Shown: piece after piece, positions 24,902 to 34,309 of the stretch
How positions within the stretch are numbered: position 1 is the stretch's first letter
How the letters are laid out: every line of letters begins with the position of its first letter
Assembly: GCF_900109265.1 (NCBI RefSeq)
Contig: NZ_FNZM01000003.1
Location: 248,001-312,000, forward strand
Source: Paraburkholderia tropica
Lineage (GTDB): Bacteria; Pseudomonadota; Gammaproteobacteria; Burkholderiales; Burkholderiaceae
Direction of reading: 5' to 3'
DNA: 64,000 nucleotides
The notes under the pieces: model-generated
What the model saw: the letters and a program-made list of their open reading frames with translations, nothing else
Databases searched by the model: none
What the model was told of the DNA's origin: nothing
Made by a program: the position numbers and the translations under genes

Positions 24902-25291
24902 TCATTGCGGTGCGCGTTCGATCGTGGTGCGGTGGATCACGGCGACGGCGCGGCGGTCGGCGTCGTCGATCGTATCGGTCCAGAGCATGCCATAGTCGGG
25001 CGGCCGCGCGGCGGGGCGCGTGTCCAGTGCGGCGAGCGTGCGGCGCACGCCGTCGGCGGATAACGAGGCGAAATGGCCGGGCGTCGGCGTGATCGGCGCT
25101 GGCGGCGGGATTGGCGTGATCGGCGCGGCAGGCGCCAATTTGTCAGCCACGTCAGTTTGCGTGGCAATGGCCGATGCCGCAGCGGGCGCGAAAAGCGCGC
25201 TCTGCGTATTGATGGCGCATGCCGCCGACGTCCCCGTCGATATCCCCAGCGACAGCAAGCTCCCGATTACCCGTTTTTTTGTTGTGTCCAA
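24902..25291 (-). CDS. Small hypothetical secreted protein
   Basis: 129 residues. The only usable start is a TTG at 25291, because a stop lies five codons upstream. The N-terminus (MDTTKKRVIGSLLSLGIS then AACA) is like a short signal peptide, followed by a Pro/Ile/Thr-rich segment with PPPAPITPTPG and a more ordinary C-terminal part containing PDYGMLWTDTIDDADRR. No family is recognised. Amino-acid make-up looks protein-like, but the TTG start and weak GGTGG ribosome-binding site leave doubt. It is 104 bp upstream of the start of the GGDEF-EAL gene, same strand. Confidence 0.45.
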   Translation of the reverse strand: MDTTKKRVIGSLLSLGISTGTSAACAINTQSALFAPAAASAIATQTDVADKLAPAAPITPIPPPAPITPTPGHFASLSADGVRRTLAALDTRPAARPPDYGMLWTDTIDDADRRAVAVIHRTTIERAPQ

Positions 25292-25475
25292 TGCACACCA
25301 CCGTCATGCGGAATCCACGCCGCGCGCGCTTTTCTGACCGGCGCTTGCACGGCGAACCGCATGGAATATCGGCATCGCGCGGGAATTCTTTAGACAAATA
25401 GGACGATGGCTTGCGCTCGCGAAGCAAACAGGCGAGCGCAACGAGGTGTGTCGGCGCGTACGACTGCGACGCGCT

Positions 25476-26795
25476 TCAATGCGCCACGCGGCTCAACGCG
25501 TGACGGTTGCGCGCCGGCGCGAGCGGCGGCAGCGGCTCGACCTTGCCCACCAGAAAGAGATACGACAGCGCGCCCACGAGGCACAGCACGCCCGCCGCGA
25601 CGAGCGGCACCACGAACGAGCCCCTGGTGATCGTCAGCATCACGCCGGTGAACGTGGTGATGAAGATGCCCGCGAGATTGCCCGCGAAGTTCTGGATGCC
25701 GCCGAGCGAGGCCACATGCGCGGGCGTGGGCGCGACTTCGCCGACGAGCGTCCAGACATTCGCGCCTGCGAACGACAGCGCCGCATACGAGAGCGCGAAC
25801 AGCCCGAGACAGAGCCACACGTCCTGCACGAGCGCCGAAAACGCAATCGCCGACGACGCGATCATGCCGCCCACGAGACAGGTCTTGCGCGCGGCGGTGG
25901 CGCTCCAGCCGCGTTTGAACAGCGTGTCGGAGACCCAGCCGCCCAGCCAGCCGCCGGGAATCGCGAGCAGCGCGGGCAGCATGCCGAGCGTGCCCAGCGA
26001 CGCGAGCGAAAAACCGCGCGATTGCAGCAGATAGCTCGGAAACCAGGTGATGAAGAAGTAGATCGCGAAATTCAGGCAGAACAGGCCGATCATCATGCCC
26101 CACACCGTGCGGTAGCGGAACAGGTCGACCCAGCGCACGCGCGGCGCGTCCGGCGCATCCGGTGCATCCGGTGCGTTGGGGACGCCGCGTTCGGCCAGCA
26201 AGGCGGCGACCTGCGCGGGCGCGATGCCGCGAAAACGCTCCGGGTCGCGATAGATGAACCACCACGCGAGCGCCCAGACCACGCCGAGCGCGCCCGTGAC
26301 CGCGAACGAACCGCGCCAGCCCACGGCGGAGATCAGCCACGCGACGAACGGCAGCGACAGCGCCGAGCCCACGCGCGAGCCGCTATCGAAGATGCTGCTC
26401 GCGAGCCCGCGTTCGCGACGCGGAAACCAGTTGAACGCGACCTTCGCAAACGACGGAATCGCGGCGGCTTCGCCCACGCCCAGCATCAGGCGCATGCCGA
26501 CGAGCTGCGCGAGCCCGCGTGCGGCGCCCGTCGCCACCGTGAACACCGACCACCAGCCCACCGCGAAGGCGAGCGCGAGCCGCACGCCGACCTTGTCGAT
26601 GAACCAGCCCGCGGGCAATTGCAGGAACGCGTAGGTCCAGAAAAACGCGCTCAGCACGAGGCCCATGCCGACGGCGTCGAGCCCGAGGTCCGTGCGGATG
26701 CTGGGCGCCGCGATCGCGAGATTGGCGCGATCGACGAAGTTGATGACGTTGGCGAGGAAACACATGAGGATCATCGCCCATCGGATTCTTGGCAT
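25476..26795 (-). CDS. MFS transporter, anion:cation symporter type (probable hexuronate permease)
   Basis: 439 residues with about twelve membrane helices. FVDRANLAIAAPSI in the first helix, GWFIDKVGVRLAL and MLGVGEAAAIPSFAK mark the anion:cation symporter family that includes ExuT, GarP and galactonate carriers. A short APDAPDAPDAP repeat lies in the central cytosolic loop, from a 9-bp DNA repeat near 26150-26172. It is 73 bp downstream of uxuA on the same strand, so uptake of glucuronate, galacturonate or mannonate is the most likely role. Substrate specificity within the family cannot be read from sequence alone. Confidence 0.88.
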   Translation of the reverse strand: MPRIRWAMILMCFLANVINFVDRANLAIAAPSIRTDLGLDAVGMGLVLSAFFWTYAFLQLPAGWFIDKVGVRLALAFAVGWWSVFTVATGAARGLAQLVGMRLMLGVGEAAAIPSFAKVAFNWFPRRERGLASSIFDSGSRVGSALSLPFVAWLISAVGWRGSFAVTGALGVVWALAWWFIYRDPERFRGIAPAQVAALLAERGVPNAPDAPDAPDAPRVRWVDLFRYRTVWGMMIGLFCLNFAIYFFITWFPSYLLQSRGFSLASLGTLGMLPALLAIPGGWLGGWVSDTLFKRGWSATAARKTCLVGGMIASSAIAFSALVQDVWLCLGLFALSYAALSFAGANVWTLVGEVAPTPAHVASLGGIQNFAGNLAGIFITTFTGVMLTITRGSFVVPLVAAGVLCLVGALSYLFLVGKVEPLPPLAPARNRHALSRVAH

Positions 26796-26868
26796 CGAAG
26801 GTCTCCGCTTCGTTGGTCGTGGCTGGCGGCCGCGCCTGCGTGGGCGCGGCGTTGTTGTTCGTGCGGCG

Positions 26869-27903
26869 TCAGGGCGCCTTGTCCATCGCTTCCCAGAGCC
26901 CGTTCAGATACACGGCGCCGAGCGCGCGATCGTAGAGGCCGTAGCCGGGTTTGCCGGTTTCGCCCCAGATCATGCGGCCGTGGTCGGGGCGCACGTAGCC
27001 CGTGAAGCCGGTGTCGTGATACGCCTTCACGATGGCCGCGATGTCGAGCGAGCCGCAGCTCGACAGATGCGCGGATTCCTCAAAATCGCCCTCGGGCGTG
27101 ATCTTCACGTTGCGGATGTGCGCGAAGTGAATGCGGCCCATCGCGCCGAACTCGCGCACCAGCGCTTCGACGTTGTTCTGCGGGCCCGCGCCGAGCGAAC
27201 CGGAGCAGAGCGTCAGGCCGTTGGCCGGGTGATCGACGATCTTCACGATGCGCGCGAGGTCGTCGCGATTCTTCACGATGCGCGGCAGACCGAAGATCGG
27301 GCGCGGCGGATCGTCGGGATGGATCGCCATCTTGATGCCGCATTCGGCGGCCACGGGCACGATCGCCTTGAGAAAGTATTCGAGGTGCTCCCACAGCCGC
27401 GCTTCGTCGATCTCGCGATAGTCCGCGAGCAGCGCCTGCAATTGCTCCGGGCGATAACTCGCGTCCCAGCCCGGCAGCGAAATGCCCTGGCTCGGATCGA
27501 TGCGCTCCACTTCCGCGGTGCTGAACGCGAGACAGGTCGAACCGTCTTCGAGCGTCTTCGCCAGTTCGGTGCGGGTCCAGTCGAACACCGGCATGAAGTT
27601 GTAGCAGATCACCTGCACGCCGGCCGCAGCCAGATGGCGGATGGTCTGCTGATAGTTGGCGATCAGGCGGTCGCGGCCGGGTTTGCCGAGCTTGATGTCC
27701 TCGTGCACGGGCACCGACTCGACCACCTCGAAACGCAGGCCCGCGGCTTCGATCGTCGCCTTGAGCGCGGCGATCTTGTGCGGCGGCCAGACCTCGCCGA
27801 CCGGCTCGTCGTAAATGGCCGACACGATCTGCGTCACGCCCGGAATCTGGCGGATGTACTGGAGCGGGACCGGATCGGACTCGCCATACCAACGGAACGA
27901 CAT
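26869..27903 (-). CDS. uxuA: Mannonate dehydratase
   Basis: 344 residues from the ATG at 27903 ([12 protein letters not shown]). A TTG two codons upstream at 27909 is better spaced from AGGAG and may be used instead. The product aligns along its length with Uxu[43 protein letters not shown], then RIHFAHIRN and YVRPDHG, which include the Fe/Mn-binding Cys and His residues (LCSGSLG, HIRN, RPDHG). It lacks an insertion of roughly 40 residues found in the E. coli enzyme. It dehydrates D-mannonate to 2-keto-3-deoxygluconate in hexuronate breakdown. It heads an operon with the MFS gene, divergent from a GntR regulator and facing clustered operators. Confidence 0.94.
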   Translation of the reverse strand: MSFRWYGESDPVPLQYIRQIPGVTQIVSAIYDEPVGEVWPPHKIAALKATIEAAGLRFEVVESVPVHEDIKLGKPGRDRLIANYQQTIRHLAAAGVQVICYNFMPVFDWTRTELAKTLEDGSTCLAFSTAEVERIDPSQGISLPGWDASYRPEQLQALLADYREIDEARLWEHLEYFLKAIVPVAAECGIKMAIHPDDPPRPIFGLPRIVKNRDDLARIVKIVDHPANGLTLCSGSLGAGPQNNVEALVREFGAMGRIHFAHIRNVKITPEGDFEESAHLSSCGSLDIAAIVKAYHDTGFTGYVRPDHGRMIWGETGKPGYGLYDRALGAVYLNGLWEAMDKAP

Positions 27904-27959
27904 TTTCAAAGCGGACTCCTGCGGGATGCGGCGACGGCGAACGCGTGGTCCGTCTGCCT

Positions 27960-28091
27960 TGGTTCACCAGAAATATAATTGGTCAACCAATGAGGCGGGA
28001 TAGTGGTTTACCACTGCGGCGCGCCAGCCGACGCCGCGCCGCGTCGCAGATTCCGGCGCGCGAGCCGATGGCCGTGCAAAGTGGTGTACCA
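27960..28091. promoter_or_regulatory. Cluster of four TGGTNNACCA operators for the GntR regulator
   Basis: Palindromes TGGTTCACCA (27960-27969), TGGTCAACCA (27980-27989, within ATTGGTCAACCAAT), TGGTTTACCA (28004-28013) and TGGTGTACCA (28082-28091). All share the half-sites of FadR/UxuR-subfamily GntR operators; the E. coli UxuR/ExuR site is centred on TTGGTATACCAA. A TATAAT at 27974-27979 sits exactly between the first two. The cluster lies between uxuA and the GntR gene, so it probably controls both directions. Confidence 0.75.
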
Positions 28092-28143
28092 TTTCGGCCA
28101 GCGTGGCCGCGACGGGCGGCCAGCGGTTTTTCGAGAACACTGG

Positions 28144-28872
28144 ATGACCGACGTCTCCCTCACGCCCGCGTCTCGCGTGGCAGACGCCGAAGCGGCCGAC
28201 CGGTCCTATGTCGGCCTGGCGAAACAGATCTACGAACTCATTGCCGCGGGCGATTTCGGGCCCGGCGCGCGCCTGCCCTCCGAGCGCACGCTGGCGGAAC
28301 GCTTCGGCGTGAGCCGCACGCAGGTGCGCGAGGCGATCATCGCGCTGGAAGTGCGCGGCGCGGTGGAAGTGCGCGTGGGCTCGGGCATCTACGTGGCGGA
28401 GCAGGTCGCGCCGCTGCCGGCGGCGTTCGAATTGCCGCGCGGACCCGGACCGATCGAGACGCTGCGCGCGCGTGCGCTGATCGAAGCGGAGATCGCGGCG
28501 CTGGCCGCCACCGAGCGCAAGGACGCCGATCTCGACCGGCTGTTCGCCGCGTTGCGCGCGATGCGCGAGAACATGGACGACAAGGCCGCGAACGAAGCGG
28601 CGGACCGCGATTTCCATCTGGCGATCGCCGAGGCGTCGGGCAATGCCGTGCTTCGGCACATGGTGGCGGCGATGTGGGACAGTTCGCGCGCCGATCCGCT
28701 ATGGCGCAAGATCGAAGAGCACTTTCACACCACGGCCTTGCGCGCGGCGTCGCAGGAGGAGCATCAGCGCATCTTCACGGCGATCATGACGCGCGATGCC
28801 GCCGGCGCGCGCGCGGCGATGCAGGCGCATCTGACGCGGGTGATTGGCGAGTTTACGCAGGCGTGGCGTTAA
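28144..28872 (+). CDS. GntR family transcriptional regulator, FadR/UxuR (FCD) subfamily
   Basis: 242 residues from the ATG at 28144. The N-terminal winged helix is typical (LPSERTLAERFGVSRTQVREAI, then SGIYVAE), followed by an all-helical FCD ligand domain with metal-binding-type residues in DRDFHLAIAEASGN and HLTRVIGE. Divergence from uxuA and the four TGGTNNACCA sites in between identify it as the likely repressor of the hexuronate genes and of itself; the inducer would be a hexuronate or an aldonate intermediate. A longer reading to 28003 would place coding over two operators and is rejected. Confidence 0.9.
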   Translation: MTDVSLTPASRVADAEAADRSYVGLAKQIYELIAAGDFGPGARLPSERTLAERFGVSRTQVREAIIALEVRGAVEVRVGSGIYVAEQVAPLPAAFELPRGPGPIETLRARALIEAEIAALAATERKDADLDRLFAALRAMRENMDDKAANEAADRDFHLAIAEASGNAVLRHMVAAMWDSSRADPLWRKIEEHFHTTALRAASQEEHQRIFTAIMTRDAAGARAAMQAHLTRVIGEFTQAWR

Positions 28873-28893
28873 GGCGTATCGGGCAGGAAACGC

Positions 28894-29634
28894 TCAGGCC
28901 AGTACCGGGTCGATTTCCTGGCTCGACAAGCCATACGCCGCCATGCGCGCGCGATGATCGTCGCTGCCGAGATACGCGCGTAACTGCGCGTTCACCGCGG
29001 CGAGCAACGGCGTGTTATTGCGGTTGAACGAGAATGCGCCGAGCGGCGCGCATTTTGTGTTCGTGCCGGCGCTTGCGCTTGCGTTGGCGTGATCCACCGC
29101 TTCGAGATTCGCATCGCCGATACGCGACGCAAGGATGCGATTGCCGAGCGCGGTGCTCGCATAAGCGTCGATACGTCCTTCGCGCAGTGCGGAAATTGCT
29201 TCGGACTGTTGATCGAATAAGGTGATCTGCCGATCGCGCACGCCAGCCGCAAGCGCCGAATCGTGCTGCACCTGTCCCGCGATGATGCCGAGCCGCGCAT
29301 CGTCGCGTCGCGCGACGGCTGCGTAATTCACGAGCGATTTCGGATTGCCCGCGCGTAGCAAAAACCCGTCGCCGATCGCCCAGACCGGCGTGCTGAACGC
29401 CACCGTATGCGCACGTTGCGGCGTGACGAAAAGCGGCACATTCATGTCCCAGTCGCCCGCCTGCACGCCGGGCAATAACGCGCTGAAGGTGGTCGCCCGA
29501 TACGCGATCTGCGTGATGCCGATCGCCGTGAGCACGCATTCGGCGAGTTCGATATCGGCGCCCGTGGCGTGGCCGCTGGCGACATCGGTCCAACCGAACG
29601 GCGGTTCTTCGATATACGCGATCGTGACTTTCAT
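28894..29634 (-). CDS. Family 3 solute-binding-domain protein without signal peptide
   Basis: 246 residues starting at the ATG at 29634. MKVTIAYIEEPPFGWTD opens directly into the SBP family 3 fold (amino-acid-binding type); GADIELAECVLTAIG, DWDMNVPLFVTPQRA, FSTPVWAIGDGFLLR and SEAISALREGRIDAYAS follow the usual order. An in-frame stop 11 codons upstream rules out a longer version with an export signal, so it is predicted cytosolic. No permease or ATPase is nearby. It could be a stand-alone ligand-binding or enzyme-like relative. It ends 21 bp from the convergent GntR gene. Confidence 0.8.
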   Translation of the reverse strand: MKVTIAYIEEPPFGWTDVASGHATGADIELAECVLTAIGITQIAYRATTFSALLPGVQAGDWDMNVPLFVTPQRAHTVAFSTPVWAIGDGFLLRAGNPKSLVNYAAVARRDDARLGIIAGQVQHDSALAAGVRDRQITLFDQQSEAISALREGRIDAYASTALGNRILASRIGDANLEAVDHANASASAGTNTKCAPLGAFSFNRNNTPLLAAVNAQLRAYLGSDDHRARMAAYGLSSQEIDPVLA

Positions 29635-29874
29635 GACGCACTCGCGGGAAGGAGAGCGGACATTCTACGCAGGCGATATTTCAGTGCGGCGGCTTTTGTC
29701 GCGAAAGAGCAGGAAGTGGTTGTGACAGAACCAAGTACGCGGATCGGCAAATACACTCGATTCAATACGCATCAATGACGTTAAAAGCAAAAATACTAAA
29801 GGGCTGAATGTATTTCCCGGAAAATTTTGTAAGATAATGCTGAGCGTTTAAATGGCGACCAGAAAAGGACAGGA

Positions 29875-32727
29875 ATGGGGGCGCAGGATCTCATTGCAGC
29901 CATTACCGGGGGCGTGGCGCAAACCGATCGGCTAATCAAGCTTGATACCCCACTCGGCGATAATGTGCTTCTACCGCAACGTGCGGTGGGTCACGCGCGT
30001 ATGGGCCGCGATTACGGCTTTACACTCGATGTCGTTTCCACGAACGAAAACGTCGAGTTGAAGCAGCTGATCGCGCAGCCCGTGACGTTGTGGCTGCAAC
30101 AGGCCGATCAGACCTATCTGCCGCATCACGGCTACGTCCACACGGCCCGCCGGCTGGGCGCGGACGGCGGTTTGACGAGCTATCAGCTCGAATTCGCCTC
30201 CTGGCAGCACTTCCTGCGCTATCGCTCGGACGCCCGCATCTGGCAGGATAAAACCGCCGACGCCATCCTCACCGACGTATTCAATGCGCATCCTCAGGCG
30301 CGCGGCGCTTTCCGGTTCGCCATTCAACATGTCTTGCCCACGCGTTCGTTTTGCGTGCAATACGAGAGCGACTGGAATTTCTGCCAGCGGATTATGGAAT
30401 CCGAAGGCCTCTTCAGTTATTTCGAACAGGCCGCCGATGGGAAATCGCACGCGGTCGTAATTACCGATAATATCGACGCATTGCCCGCTTTAAATCCGCA
30501 ATCGGTTAATTTTTACCGATCGGGCGTGAATAGCGAAACCAATGCGCTGGTGCAATGGAGCGGCACGCGCACTTTGCAAAGCGTGACGCTCACGACGCGC
30601 ACGTTCGACTACAAATCGCCGGGCACGGTCGCGAATCCGAAGGGCACCTCGGTGCCCACGCACGCGAATCAAGGCGATCTTCCGCAGCAGGCTGAAGTCT
30701 ACGAATATACGGGCGCGTACACCTACGGCGATCAGTCGCGCGGCGACACGCTCAGCGAAACGCGCATGGAAGAGTGGGAGTCGCGCTCGAAGCGATTCGA
30801 AGGCGCGGGCGCCGTGCGCAATCTCGACGCGGGGCGCTGGTTCGAACTCGACGGCCATCCGGTGCACGACACGGACAGCCAGCAGGACCGGCAATTTGCC
30901 GTGATCGAGGCGCGCTGGTTCATCGACAACAATCTGCCCGTTTCGGCCACGCAGACGCAAACGTTCCCGCACAGCCTGCAAGGCGAACTGGCGGCGATCA
31001 AGGCCGCGAATGCGAGCGGCAGCGACGCGCTCGCGGTGAAAGCCACGGACGGCAGCGCGGGTTTTCTGCTCGTGCAGATCGAGGCGCAGCGCAAGGCCGT
31101 GCCGTATCGCAGCCCGCTCGAGCATCGCAAGCCGAAGATGAACATGCAGACGGCGCTGGTGGTCGGCCCGGAAAACGAAGAGGTCTATACCGATACGCAA
31201 AACCGCATCAAGGTCCATTTTCACTGGGACCGTTTGAATGCGGGCGACGAAGCGGCGTCGTGCTGGATACGCGTGGCCATGTCCGATTCGGGCGGCAGTT
31301 ACGGCAGCGTGCACGTGCCGCGTATCGGCGAAGAAGTGGTCGTGAGCTGGCTCGACGGCGATTGCGATCGACCGATCGTGACGGCGCGCGTCTATAACGG
31401 CGACACGAATCCGAACTGGCATTCGAACGGCATTCTCTCTGGCTACAAGTCGAAGGAATTCGGCGGCAGCGGCTACAACCAGATGGTGATGGACGATGCA
31501 ACGGGCCAGAATCGCGCGCAGCTTTACAGCACGAGCGCGAATTCGCAATTGCAGCTCGGCCATCTGATTGCACAGAGCGCCAATTCGCGCGGCGCGTATC
31601 TGGGCAGCGGCTTCGATCTGAAATCGGATGCGTTCGGCGCGGTGAATGCGGGGCAAGGGCTCTATGTGAGCACCTATGCGAAGAGCGCGACGAGTCAGCA
31701 GCTCGACGTGAGCGAAGCGAAAACGCAGTTGGAAAGCGCGCAGGAAACCATCGACGCGCAGTCGCAGGCGAGCGAGAAGCATCAGGCCGAATCGCTGCAG
31801 GACGGCACGCAGGCGCTCAAGACGTTTGCGAGCGCGACGCAATCGACACAATCGACGCAACAAGGCGCGAGCGGCAGCGCATCGGGCGGCAATACCGCGG
31901 GCGGCGGAACGGGCAGCGCGAATGCGTTCACCGAGCCGGTGATGCTGATGGCGAGTCCGTCGGGGATTGCGCTTTCTACGCAGGATTCGGCGCATGTCGC
32001 TGCTAAAGAGCAGGTCACGTTCGTCAGCAAGCAAAGCACGCATGTGGCGGCGGGTAAGTCGCTGCTCGCGAGTATCGGCGAAAAGCTGAGTCTCTTTGCG
32101 CAAACGGCGGGCATGAAACTGTTCGCGGGCAAAGGCAAGTTCGAGATTCAGGCGCAGTCGGACAATATCGAGGTGACGGCGCAGAAGACGCTACGGCTGA
32201 TTTCGGCTTCGGAGCGCATCGAGGTAGCGGCGAATCAGGAAATTCTGCTGACCTGTGGCGGTGCGTATATTCGTATAAAGGACGGCAACATCGAGATTCA
32301 CGCACCGCGGGACATCGACATCAAGGGCGCGCAGCACGCACTTGACGGCCCCACCAGCAGTCCGTATGACCTGCCCGTGCTCGCGAAGGGCGATCTCCAC
32401 AACAAGCTTGAGCTCAATCTCACGGACGGCAATCTCAAGCCTGTACCGCAGGCTCCCTACAAAGTGGTGTTCGAGGACGGAACGACCTTGGCTGGCAAAC
32501 TCGACGGAAGCGGCCACGCCGTCCTGCGGGACGTGCCGGACGGCGCGGCGAAGGTGTTTTTTGGTGAAGATGTTCGGTCTTTTACGCCCCAGTCCGTTCC
32601 CGCAGCTCAGGAGATTGCGCAGTCTGACGTTCTCAAGGAACTGCATCAAGCTGGACACCACGGCATTACGGACGAAAACCTATATAGCCTCTTCAACAAA
32701 TTCTCTGGTCGTCCGGACGTGTCATGA
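29875..32727 (+). CDS. vgrG: Type VI secretion spike protein VgrG with C-terminal transthyretin-like extension
   Basis: 950 residues, ATG at 29875 after AGGACAGG. The gp27-like base is seen in GYVHTARRLGADGGLTSYQLE and FCVQYESDWNFCQRIMESEGLFSYFE, and the gp5-like OB/needle region in VHFHWDRLNAGDE, WIRVAMSDSGG and HVPRIGEEVVVSWLDGD. A DUF2345 needle extension with AAKEQVTFVSKQS and repeated beta segments follows. After about residue 840 comes a small beta domain (KPVPQAPYKVVFEDGTTLAG, then GHAVLRDVPDGAAKVFF) resembling the transthyretin-like cargo-binding tails of other VgrGs. The stop overlaps the next start (ATGA). No T6SS structural genes are here, so this is an orphan cargo cassette. A GATAAT at 29833-29838 may be its -10. 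Confidence 0.95.
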   Translation: MGAQDLIAAITGGVAQTDRLIKLDTPLGDNVLLPQRAVGHARMGRDYGFTLDVVSTNENVELKQLIAQPVTLWLQQADQTYLPHHGYVHTARRLGADGGLTSYQLEFASWQHFLRYRSDARIWQDKTADAILTDVFNAHPQARGAFRFAIQHVLPTRSFCVQYESDWNFCQRIMESEGLFSYFEQAADGKSHAVVITDNIDALPALNPQSVNFYRSGVNSETNALVQWSGTRTLQSVTLTTRTFDYKSPGTVANPKGTSVPTHANQGDLPQQAEVYEYTGAYTYGDQSRGDTLSETRMEEWESRSKRFEGAGAVRNLDAGRWFELDGHPVHDTDSQQDRQFAVIEARWFIDNNLPVSATQTQTFPHSLQGELAAIKAANASGSDALAVKATDGSAGFLLVQIEAQRKAVPYRSPLEHRKPKMNMQTALVVGPENEEVYTDTQNRIKVHFHWDRLNAGDEAASCWIRVAMSDSGGSYGSVHVPRIGEEVVVSWLDGDCDRPIVTARVYNGDTNPNWHSNGILSGYKSKEFGGSGYNQMVMDDATGQNRAQLYSTSANSQLQLGHLIAQSANSRGAYLGSGFDLKSDAFGAVNAGQGLYVSTYAKSATSQQLDVSEAKTQLESAQETIDAQSQASEKHQAESLQDGTQALKTFASATQSTQSTQQGASGSASGGNTAGGGTGSANAFTEPVMLMASPSGIALSTQDSAHVAAKEQVTFVSKQSTHVAAGKSLLASIGEKLSLFAQTAGMKLFAGKGKFEIQAQSDNIEVTAQKTLRLISASERIEVAANQEILLTCGGAYIRIKDGNIEIHAPRDIDIKGAQHALDGPTSSPYDLPVLAKGDLHNKLELNLTDGNLKPVPQAPYKVVFEDGTTLAGKLDGSGHAVLRDVPDGAAKVFFGEDVRSFTPQSVPAAQEIAQSDVLKELHQAGHHGITDENLYSLFNKFSGRPDVS

Positions 32728-34286
32728 ACAAAAACGACCAACAGGCAATAGAGGATGCCGTCAAAGAAATCAGCTTGTCTATGGCAACGAACGCCGTGCC
32801 GTTGTTCTATGTTGCACAGAACGTTTACGACACGACCGAGAGCGTCTGGACTGTGTGGAATGCGCGAGCGAGCACAGACGAGATGACGAAAATCGAGGCC
32901 GGTATTGACCTTGTATTTTCGGTCGTTGGCTGGGTTCCGGTGGTCGGAGCGGGCGTCAAGCGCACGTTCCGCCTCGTCAATCACAGGTCGGAAATATATG
33001 GTCCGTTACTTTTCGATATTCTGCGTCTCGTTCTCCAGCAGGCGCACATTCAGACCAGCCCGGAAACGCTAATCGACAAACTGTTCGACGCAACCGGCGT
33101 AAAGAAGTATCTGATTGATGCGCGAGTGCATATTCAGAAGTCGTGGTTGTATCGTGAGATGCCGTCCGGCGTTCAGGTCACTTTCATGCAGGCGCTGGCC
33201 TTCGTGGAAACAAACCTGCCTTATTGGCTCGCGCAGTTCGTTCAACGCAAGTTGCTGCATTGGCGCAGGAAGCAGCCAAACTCGTCTGCAATGAGCACTT
33301 TGGAAGATCACCGGACCACTGCGAAGCCTGGCGCAAAGGGCGAAGAGGCTAAAGCAGGACACGAGCGGCCGGTCTCGACGCCTTCGCGCGGAGTGGTGAA
33401 TGCCAGGCTTGCTGTCACCGATATCACGACGAGTATCACCGGTATCCTGGGCGAACACATCGGTGATTACTATTGCTATGAAAAGCTCAATTGGGGTAAC
33501 GGCTGGAAGGGGCATGACAAGGGGCTGGCCGGCAAATGGACTGAGAAACCGGGCCTTCGCGTCATGGGGAAACTCAACGATTATGGCAAGCTGAACAAGC
33601 TGTTCGACCTCAAGGCGCGTGGCCACGGTCTCGATGGGGTCTGGCGTGCCGCGCCGTCCAACAATCAGCTCAAGGACTTTGCTATCGTTGAGATCAAGTC
33701 ATCAACGACGACCCGGAAGCTCAAGGACCCGAATGCCAAGCCAGGCGTTGCGAGCAAGCTCGGCACGATCAAGGAGGCGGTCCGTCCTCCAGCCCAAGAC
33801 CTGCTCGAACCTGCGGAAAACGCGGTGCCGACGCCGTCGGCCGCAGGGGGAGGGAAGCCAGGAGGAGGCAAACCTTCGATGGGTAGTGGAAAGCGCGAGC
33901 CAGGCGGGTACGTCAGTGGTCCGCAGAGGAAGCAGCAAACCAGTGGCGACCAATCGGCAACCGGAGCGAGCGCGAAGGGCGGGGGAGCGTCATCCGGACC
34001 TGGCAGCGCGAAAATTGCTCGGGTCCAGATGAGTCACCAGTGGATTGAAGGAAGACTCCCTGCTGCGGTGCCGAACCAGAGTCTGGTGGAAAGCATACTC
34101 AGGTCGGGATACGCGCGACATCTGTTGTATGTCCCGTTCTATCTTCCATCGGCTATCCAGCACGTCGAAGCCCTGGCCACCGGCGCTGAACATGAACATA
34201 CGGATCACGATCTCCCCGTCACTCACCACTACAAAGAGGGCGAGGTTGACCAGGCGGTTAAACTCAAGGCGAGCCGGATAAAATAG
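32724..34286 (+). CDS. T6SS nuclease effector, PD-(D/E)XK superfamily, PoNe-like
   Basis: 520 residues, start overlapping the vgrG stop by four bases. Residues 1-185 are helical with a hydrophobic patch (VFSVVGWVPVVGAGV) and probably mediate loading. Residues about 248-350 form the toxin core: GKLNDYGKLNKLFDLKARG, GLDGVW (Asp 304) and FAIVEIKSS (Glu 323, Lys 325), the D...ExK pattern of PD-(D/E)XK nucleases. A Gly/Ser/Lys-rich linker (365-430) follows, then a C-terminal segment starting VQMSHQWIEGRL, as in PoNe DNases. The next gene is a PoNi-type immunity protein, which supports the assignment. It would degrade DNA in target bacteria. GC content is lower than in neighbouring housekeeping genes. 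Confidence 0.82.
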   Translation: MNKNDQQAIEDAVKEISLSMATNAVPLFYVAQNVYDTTESVWTVWNARASTDEMTKIEAGIDLVFSVVGWVPVVGAGVKRTFRLVNHRSEIYGPLLFDILRLVLQQAHIQTSPETLIDKLFDATGVKKYLIDARVHIQKSWLYREMPSGVQVTFMQALAFVETNLPYWLAQFVQRKLLHWRRKQPNSSAMSTLEDHRTTAKPGAKGEEAKAGHERPVSTPSRGVVNARLAVTDITTSITGILGEHIGDYYCYEKLNWGNGWKGHDKGLAGKWTEKPGLRVMGKLNDYGKLNKLFDLKARGHGLDGVWRAAPSNNQLKDFAIVEIKSSTTTRKLKDPNAKPGVASKLGTIKEAVRPPAQDLLEPAENAVPTPSAAGGGKPGGGKPSMGSGKREPGGYVSGPQRKQQTSGDQSATGASAKGGGASSGPGSAKIARVQMSHQWIEGRLPAAVPNQSLVESILRSGYARHLLYVPFYLPSAIQHVEALATGAEHEHTDHDLPVTHHYKEGEVDQAVKLKASRIK

Positions 34287-34309
34287 TGTAGTGCTATGAG
34301 ATTACTGAT

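Noticed and set aside
28003-28143. N-terminal extension of the GntR regulator from an upstream start
   Set aside because: It would code across two clear operator palindromes and the promoter region, and the extra residues are unlike the family.
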